A stretch of 64,000 nucleotides of DNA, taken from contig CALNVZ010003426.1 of the NCBI GenBank assembly GCA_940671915.1, positions 34,404,304 to 34,468,303 of the forward strand, read 5' to 3'. The notes beneath the pieces are model-generated. The model was not told the origin of the DNA and did no database searches. It was given only the letters and a program-made list of their open reading frames with translations. Within the stretch, counting starts at the first letter, position 1. Each line of letters starts with the position of its first letter. A program made the translations under genes and the position numbers. This DNA is from Paracentrotus lividus. Its lineage: Eukaryota; Echinodermata; Echinoidea; Camarodonta; Echinidae. Below are positions 54,101 to 63,100 of this stretch, piece after piece.

Positions 54101-57100
54101 CCCTCCGACTTTTGTCGGTGCTGGTCGTAGCAATGGTAGCAAATGTATAGTTCTATTGAAGTAAATCATAAAAATTACAATCTATTATTATTTACGATAT
54201 AGAAATATACATTTGCCTACATTCCCTCCCTCCGTCCCCCTTTCCGTTGCACAATACGGAAGTTTTTGGGGCGATAGAGTTAGAGGAAGTGTATAGGATC
54301 GCTTTCGGCCGCATCCTCGTCAATGGAGGGCGCTATTCAATGGGGGTGGGGGGGGGGGTAAATAGGCGAATGAATAGTGGCAAAAATTTCGGTGTAAATT
54401 TCGGTTTGGGGCGATTCGAGGTCAAATAGCAATGGTAGGCAAATGTATATTTCTATATCGTGAATAATAAAATTAGATTGTAATTTTTATGATTATACAT
54501 TTTTCTTTTACAGAACTGCCTGGGTCTGATGTACACCGTTTACGTGGATGGAATAGATGTTGAGATGGAAACATTGGTAGGAAACATCCTTGGTCATGTA
54601 CAGGTGCCACCTCCTGGAGGTCCACAGGTAAGATCTCTTGTCATTCAGGTTGTCCTTCAAGGATGTGTTATTGAGGTTGTCATTCAGGTTGTCTTTCAGG
54701 TTTATTAGTCAATAGGATGGACTACTGGTGAAAGTAGGTTGATCAGGGTACTAGATGGTTGAAATGACATTATGAAACATCCTTGGTTATGTACAGGTGC
54801 CACCTCCAGGAGGCCCACAGGTAAGATCTCTTGTCATACAAGGATGTCTGTCTTTCAGTTTGTCATTGAAGGATGTCTGTCATTCAGGTTATCATTGAAG
54901 TTTATTAGTCAATAGGAAGGACCACTGTAGGAAGGGGAGGGAAAGGCGGATAAAGCTACTACATGAATGTGGTTAAGATGGAGTCCTTGGTAGGAAACAT
55001 CCTTGGTTATGTACAGGTGCCACCTCCAGGAGGTCCACAGGTAAGATCTCTTGTCATTCACATTGTCTGTAATGTCTTCAGGTTGTTATTAAGCGAATAA
55101 TCATCGTTGGATCAAATTGATGGGCAAACTATCACTTCCCAGGTAAGCTGGATAATATGTACATCCAGCTTGCCTTGGTCATCGTTGGTTCAACCTCCAG
55201 GAGGTCCGCAGGCAATTCCTCTATGTATGTATGTTGTCCTACTTGTTGGAAGATCACATAAGATTAAAAATGAATCTGATAGCATGCTAGGCATTCTTAG
55301 GAAATATGAAATTTCGTTCTTGAAGATATCTTATTTTAATATTTTTTATGGCCATTTTTTGTAAATCTCTTCCCATCACTAGGTTCGATTCTCGATCGGA
55401 GCTGGTGACAGACAAGCGCTACAGCCACCCCTCAGTGATTCCTTGCCTGTCACAAGATCATCTGTGGCTCTCCTCGTCCAGCAACTTGGTAAGTCCCTCT
55501 GATAGGATGATAAATGGAAGGCCTCTTTCTGAGTTGGAGTCTATGGCCCGTATTCACACAGGTGGCCTAAAGTTAAGCCTAGCTTAAATATGTCGTTTAA
55601 CTATGAGTAGCAAAATGTAAAACAATCTGTCAATATTGTTATGTTCCTTACAGTTTACTGGGTTCTCGAATCGTACTTTAATGTTTAGGAAATCTTTTAT
55701 ACTTATCACTCCCAGGCACTTTTTAAGAATTTCAGTACCCCAAAATTTGGATAAATTGAACATCTACCATTCCGGATTGTTTCACATTTTGCTACCCATA
55801 GTTAAGCCACAGATTTAAGCTAGGCTTAACTTTAGGCCACCTTTGTGAATATGGGCCTAAGTCTTGATTCGCAATATCCCTCCACATATCACAATCTTTC
55901 ATTGCTGTTATTAAGCTATCTTTTGAAGTCCTGAGTTTTTTTAGAACACATCTGGGTACACCAAGAAGGCTCTCTATATCAGATGAATGTTCAGCTCTCT
56001 GCTTGTTTAGATACAATTTGAAATATCATTAGCCAAAAGTTAATATATTGCCAATGAGGTTTAACAATATTTTATGTCCATTGGCCTTGCAAGGAGATGA
56101 TTTCTCATATCTTATGTGATTATCTGTTTTTAGGTGAGAGTAGTGCATTTGAGAGGGTTTTTCCATGTGTCAGGAAACATAAATATATGTTTAAAAGACA
56201 CTGGCAAGGCTTCAAACAAACTTATCTCAAAGGGAGTTATGACCCAAATTTTAAGGTTAAAGTGCATGGGGCACATATTAAGGTTTATTGGTCCTAAGAT
56301 CTAATTTGGGTGCCAATGTCACTGGTAATCCAGTGTCCAGCCATGTTCTGGTAACATACAATATGGAAAAATGTCAAAAATTTATCAATTAATTTATTAA
56401 TTGATTATCAATTATTGATGTGTATTACATGTATTTGTTATTCTCATCTCTCCTTCTCTCCTCATTTTCTTCCCTCTTTTTCTTCATTGCGCCTCAACAC
56501 TCCATCAAGTGGATTTAGCGCGTTACAAATCTTATTATTATTATCATTATTACTATTATACCAATATTGTTTTTGTTAATTTAAAACAGGTATTCACAAC
56601 ATCATCACCCTCTTCTGTGCTGCTGTGACAGATCAGAAGATCCTCTTTCACTGTCGCAGCTACACCAGGCTAACAGAGGCATGCGGCGCGCTTATCTCAC
56701 TACTCTTCCCACTGAAATACAGGTAAAAAAATGAAAAATGAAACTATCAACTGTCTGTATGTGCAGTAGGTTGCCAATTTAAGGATTGAAGATTGAGAAG
56801 GATATTAAGTCCCTTTGAGAAAGCTTTATTTTTTAATTAATCATAGTATAAAGGGTGCTTATCTCACTACTCTTACAACTGAAATACAGATAGAAGAAAT
56901 GATGAAGGCTAGCAAGTGTATGTGTTTTTGCTTTGGGTTGCCAATTTACAAAATTTAAATGAAATCAGGTTTATATTCACCAATTTTTTGGTTAGTGGGG
57001 AATTTATAGTTATGTATCAATCAGACATATGACTAATTACGTTGATGACCGACCTTGAACCTGGGTTTGACAAGAGTGAACTTGTATAGCTTGATTTGTA

Positions 57101-60100
57101 AACTATTTGGGGGTCTATAGATTGCAAGAGATCTGCTCCCTTGAAAAAAAAACTTTTCTGCAGTAAATCTGTACTCTAACGGAATGTCCAGCTTTAGTCT
57201 TAGGCCCAATGCTACATCTTACCCTAATCCGATTTAGATTTGGAGTTGTGTATGAATTATCATCAGTTTACAAAAATATCATGACAATAAGCAAATTATT
57301 ATTAATCAAATATCTTTCCTTGAATTTTCTTTCTTTTTGCAGTTATGTGTTTATACCAGTACTGCCTGCTGCATTGACCGAAGTCTTGAGTACGCCTACT
57401 CCATTTATTATGGGGATACATTCAGCCCTCAAAGAGGAAGCAGCTGAACTGGTAAATAAATTAGTTACACACCACTCCTTGTAAAATGGAATAACCATGA
57501 AAATTACTAGTTAAAACCATAAACATTACAAGTCCAAGCATACTCCATTTATTATGGGGTACATTCAGTCCCGATAGCTCATAGAGGGAGCAGCTGAACT
57601 GGTAAATAAATCAATTATACACCCTTCCTTGTAAAATGAAATGACCCTGAACACAACTAGTTAAAGCAGTCCGAGCCTACTCCATTTATTATGGGGATGC
57701 ATTAAGCTTTCGAAGAGGAAGCAGTTGAATTGGTCAATAAATCATATGATATGACCGTGAACATTACTAGTCCAAGCTCTCCTTGCAAAAGCCCCTCTTT
57801 GAATAATAGAGTAACCATGAAATATTTATATTGGTAGCCATGAAAAGTATGTAGCTTATTCCATTTACTACAAACCCCTAGTAGTGAAATAGAACAAATT
57901 TGACTAATTGTAGAGATGAAATTGAAATGAAATATGAGTGTCTTACACCTAAGTGTTCTAATAAAACTCGTAATCATGAATTTGTTAAAAACTTGTTTAT
58001 CATGTAGGCAGTTATAATCTCACATAAAACATTGGATCTTATGCCAAATACTTGAACCTTAGTACAGCACACCATCTACATGGATAGTTTGATCAATGGT
58101 TTAAACTTGAGCCTCCAGTGTAAATCTAGGAGATTATTATAAACGGTTCTAGAACAACCACCCCCTGGACCATTACCCCAAGACAACTACCCCCGTGCCA
58201 AAAATCTACCCCCTAACTCTACACCTAACCCTAACACTGGCGTAAATCCCAGGGGGGATGGGGGGGATACATCCCCCCCAGATTTTGAGGAGGGGGGGAT
58301 GCCCTGTACAAACATTCCCCCCAGTTTTCAAGAAAGAAATGAGGAAAAAAAATAACTACATAATTGTGTTATTGGTTAAAATAGCGCTTTTAATACTACA
58401 AACTGCCTCTTTTTAACTCCAAAACCCCCAAATTTTTCTTGCTCAGTCGCTATGCGACCTCGCACTAAGTAACAATCAGTAGGCTGCATGATTATAAATG
58501 TTTGATCCAATGCCCTCGTCTGGGGACAAACCTTTGGAAAAGGTGTTCTCGACAATCAAAAACATTAATGTAGTTGTGTACGGACTAGGTTGATGGAGGG
58601 CTTGGGGCCTGCACTCCGAAAAATTTTCATAGCAAAGATTGTGATTTGTTTTTATCACCGGTCTTTAACAAAGCATCATCTGCACGTAAAATGAAAATTG
58701 TATCTTCAAAATAGATACTAAAAAGGGAATATCATGCACAATTAAATAAAACTTTGAGCTCAAAATTTTCGGCTCGCGCTTCGCGCTCGCTGATACTAAA
58801 TCAGATAAAAATTATGTAAATATTTCCAATTATAAGCTTAAAATTTTCGACTCGCGCTTCGCGCTCGCATTACCTTTTCAATCATTATTAAGATGAACAG
58901 TAATCAAGGCAGCCAATAACATTCTTAAAAGCACACATTCAATGACAAATTTTCTTTGTACCCCCTCCCTCTCCCGAATACATTTCTCTTTTGGTATATG
59001 CCTCTGATCTAAAGTCTCCCCCTTTTCAGAAAAAAAAGCCATTTTCCATCGTGACCCCCACTTTCTAACCGGTTCCCCGCCTCCGCTATATATATATATT
59101 TTCTTATTTTTGCGCTCGTGGATACTATATAGGATCTATAATGCACAAATATTTCCAATTTCAGCTTAAAATTTTTCGGCTCGCGCTTTGCGCTCGCTGA
59201 TACTAAATCGGATCTGTAGCCTAATGCACAAATATTTTTGGCTCGCGCTTCGCGCTCGCATTACTTTTCAAAGACAAATTCTATCTGCACCCTCTCTAAT
59301 GCTAATATGGGTATTAAAAACGTTCCTTGTATACACTAGTGCTTGTGTATGTCAAACAAAATCGTGACAAGTTGGCAAAATTTTTCGCTCATCCCCCCCA
59401 CTCCTCGGCACGGATTTACGCCGCTGAACCCTAACTCTATTTCTGGTGATAGTTGTCCTTTGGGTAATTGTCCAGAGGGTAGTTGTCCTGATACGATTAT
59501 AAATTGTAATCACAGTATTCAGAGAGTTTCCTTTTCTCTCTCCTTTAGCTGGATGTTGTAACGGCTGATCTTGATGGAGGCTACTTATCAATACCTGAAT
59601 GTGTGAATCTATTGCTGCCATCAGATGCAATGTATGAGAGGATCAACTATGAACTAACCATGGTAAGTCAACCTGGTCGGTGTTTCACCAAGTCGTTCTT
59701 AAAGTCGTAAAGTTACATCCAACTTTAGGAACGACTGAAACAATGTCTTGGATGCTATACTTATCACATGCTTATAATTTAGTGCAAGAACTGATCGCTA
59801 GTTGTTTGTAGTCATTTGTAACATACAAACGACTTGGTGAAACACAGTCCATGATTATTAATCAAAGATGTCAGTTTCAGATAAAAACCTGAATTCAGGC
59901 CATAGAAGCAAAATTTGACGCAGGGCAGATGCAGAGAGGTATATTACTTAAGCAAGACCAAGACACAGCTAGTTGTCCATAATTTGAACAAATGCAGTGT
60001 GTCATTTCAGATAGATATATAAATTTATTCAATCAAAACATATAAACAAGAAGTGTACATATCCCCATGGTTCGTAGTTTAAGAACTAAATGGTGCAATG

Positions 60101-63100
60101 GATTACAAAAGTATAAATTTTCACAAAGTACATGTATTTCCTATAAATAATATTGAAACTCATTACATTACATACATTACATACATCACCAGTGTTGCAC
60201 AAAACAATAAGTTCAGGCCCCTATGGAGAAAAGGGTAAATGGAAGAGTGATAGGTGTAGTTGAAGTTTATTTTTATGCCTCCGCCACCGAAGGTGGTGCC
60301 GGAGGCATTATGTTTTCGGGTTGTCCGTACGTCCGTCCCGTTTTCGTTCTCGCGATAACTTTTAAGAACCGTTTGACGGATCACTTTCAAACTGGATCAT
60401 GTATGCATATGGTAGGGCAATGATCTGATTAGATTTAGGGTCATGAGGTCAAAGTCAAAGGTTCAACAGAGGTCATTGTATGCATGAAAATGGCTCGTTC
60501 TCGCCATAACTTAAAAAACGTTTGACGGGTCAATTCAACTTGGGTAATGTGTGCCTATGGGAGGGGCAATGAACTGATTAGATTTTAGGGTCATGAGGTC
60601 AAAGGTCACAGATTCATTTGTATACATGAAAATGGTCGTTCTCGCAATAACTTTAAGAACTGTGTGAGGGGTCAACTTCAAACTTGAGTAATGTGTGCAT
60701 ATGGGAGGGGCAATGAACTGATTAGATTTTGGGGTCAAAGGTCAAAGGTCACAGAGGTCATTGGTATACATAAAAATAGTTGTTCTCGTATAACTTAAGA
60801 ACCGTTGAGGGTAAACTTGAAACTTGGGTCATATGTGCATATATGAGCGTCCATAAACTTATTAGATTTTGGGGTCATGAGGTCAAAGGTCACAGGTCAT
60901 TGTGTACGTGAAAATGGCTCTCGTTCTTGCGATAACTTAAGAACCGTTTGAGGATCAACTTCAAACTTGATCATATTTACATATGGGAGGGACATGAACT
61001 TATCAGATTTGGGGTCATGAGTCAAAGGTCACAGAGGTCATTGTGTACATGAGAATGGCTTGTTCTCGCAATAAACTTAAAAACCGTTTGACGGATCAAT
61101 TTCAAACTTGGGTCATATGTGCATATGGGACGGACAATTAACTGATTAGAATTTAGAAGTCATGAGGAGAAGAGGACATGGTGTACATGAAAATGGCTTG
61201 TTCTTGCGATAACTTAAGAACAGTTTGATGGAATGAACATCAACTTGGGTCATGTGTGCATATGGTAGGGACAATGAATTTATTATATTTTGAGTCATAA
61301 AGTCAAAGGTTCAAGGGTCACAGACGTCATTGTATACATGAAAATGGCGCGTTCTTGCTGTAACTTCTGAACCGTTTTATGGATCAACTTCAAACTTGGG
61401 TCATGTGGGAGGAAAGATGAACTGATTAGATTTTTGAGGTTAGGACATCAAAGGTCACTGTTTATTTATGTAAATGACTCGTTTGTGCAATTCTGAAGGA
61501 CCTTTGACAGTAATCAACTTAAACATGTTTATCCTTTTTATTACATCAGTAGCCATCCTTCCTGAGTTGGAATACTTGACTGATACAACTTTAAGAGATT
61601 TGGGTCAATATCTCAAACTGTCATGGTATAAATGGATGTAAGATACTCACATGGCATGCCTTTTTTTTCCGATGTGGCAATACGGAGGCATGCCTTCCGA
61701 CCGTGCGCGGTCGAAGATTCATCTAGTTTTATTTTTTTACAAGTCTCTGTTTAAACTTGTACAGAGATTCACTGCCACTTAAATGTTAACTACAGAGATG
61801 ATTACATGTATTTTCATCCCTCGTATACCATTGATTCAAGTAACAAAGATCATAAATCCTCTCTCTTCTCTTTCTTTAGGTGCTGAGACCTGATTTGAAG
61901 ATAGCAGACCAAGCTTTCCCGGTGAACTCGGACACCGCGTCCAAACCAGAGCTCCTGGACAAGGAGATACGTGCAATCTTTCTGCGGCTCATCGCTGAGC
62001 TCCTCCTAGGCTACAGGTCTTGTCTCACCATCNNNNNNNNNNNNNNNNNNNNNNNNNNNNNNNNNNNNNNNNNNNNNNNNNNNNNNNNNNNNNNNNNNNN
62101 NNNNNNNNNNNNNNNNTACAGTTCTTATGTCTCACCATCATTAGGATACCACCTATCCGGTTATTACTTTTAACAAGGGTAGGAGGTTCTTGTGGAAGCT
62201 CTTGGGGGGATTTAGATGATGATGTTATGTTGAGTGGTTTTGGTGGTGATGTGTGAAGAAAAAATGTTACATTGGACATACACTTGTTCCCATTGGACCC
62301 TTTTAAAAAAAAGGTATGGAATTGATGATTGATTGATGATGATGATGATGATGATTGATGATGATGATGATGATGATTGATGATGATTGATGATGTTGAT
62401 TGATGAATGATGATGATGATGTGATGAGGATGATGATGATGATGATATAATGGATAAGATGATGGTGGTGATGGTTGGTAGTGGTGATGATGGGTGGCAG
62501 GTAGTGATGTGATGGTGGTAATGGTGATGATGGTTTGGTGGTCACTGTTACGATTGCGTGGGGTGTGTGGTGGTGGTGGTTGGTGGTGGATGGTTAATGA
62601 TATTAATGATGATGATTGGTGGTGGTGGGGTCGGTGTTGACTTAAAATTAATTCAATTACAAGAATGGTATTATTGTGGATAAAGGTGATATACATGATT
62701 GACAGCCGAAGGATGAATTGGCTGTTTAAATAAAAATACATAAAGGCAGTAACAAACAAAACATTACATGTAAAATTGTTAACAATACTTGATGATGATG
62801 ATTGATGGTGGTTGGTGGTGTGGTTGTGGTGGTCGGGGTGGTGTGGTGGTTGGTTGGTTGGTGGTGGTCGGTGGGTGGTGGTGGTGGTGGTGGTGTGGTG
62901 GTGGTGGTGGTGGTGGGTGGGTGGTGGTAGGTGGTGGTGATGATGAATGATGATGATTGATTGATTGATGATTGATTGATGATTGATGAATTGGATGATG
63001 ATGCTGTGATGATGATGATGATGAATTGGTGATGGTATCAGTTTTTGATCAATATGTAATGATGGTGGTAGGGGTTTTGGTTTGTGATGGTTATGTAACA

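Larger units (their letters stand above)
48529..54493 (+). mobile_element. Decayed DIRS-type (tyrosine recombinase) retrotransposon, about 5.97 kb
   Basis: Seen: inverted terminal repeats (48549-48724 and 54269-54450), an internal complementary region (54129-54220), and plus-strand remnants of RNase H and of a DIRS-family tyrosine recombinase, in that order. The element differs from its surroundings in GC content (near 50% against mid-30s by eye). ATGAT occurs at the left end (48529-48533) and the right end (54489-54493), and its inverse at the internal junction (54165-54169). Known: DIRS elements replicate through a circle and integrate by a tyrosine recombinase, leaving no target duplication, as observed. 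Many stops and frameshifts make it inactive. Confidence 0.88.

Noticed and set aside
54977..55040. Alternative exon 4b
   Set aside because: Coding text and donor are kept, but the preceding GGTTAAG lacks a pyrimidine tract and the copy is only a partial exon; treated as a duplication.
59343..59561. Plus-strand frame running into exon 8
   Set aside because: It starts in the hAT/MITE sequence and ends at a stop in a frame different from the SBF exon 8 frame.
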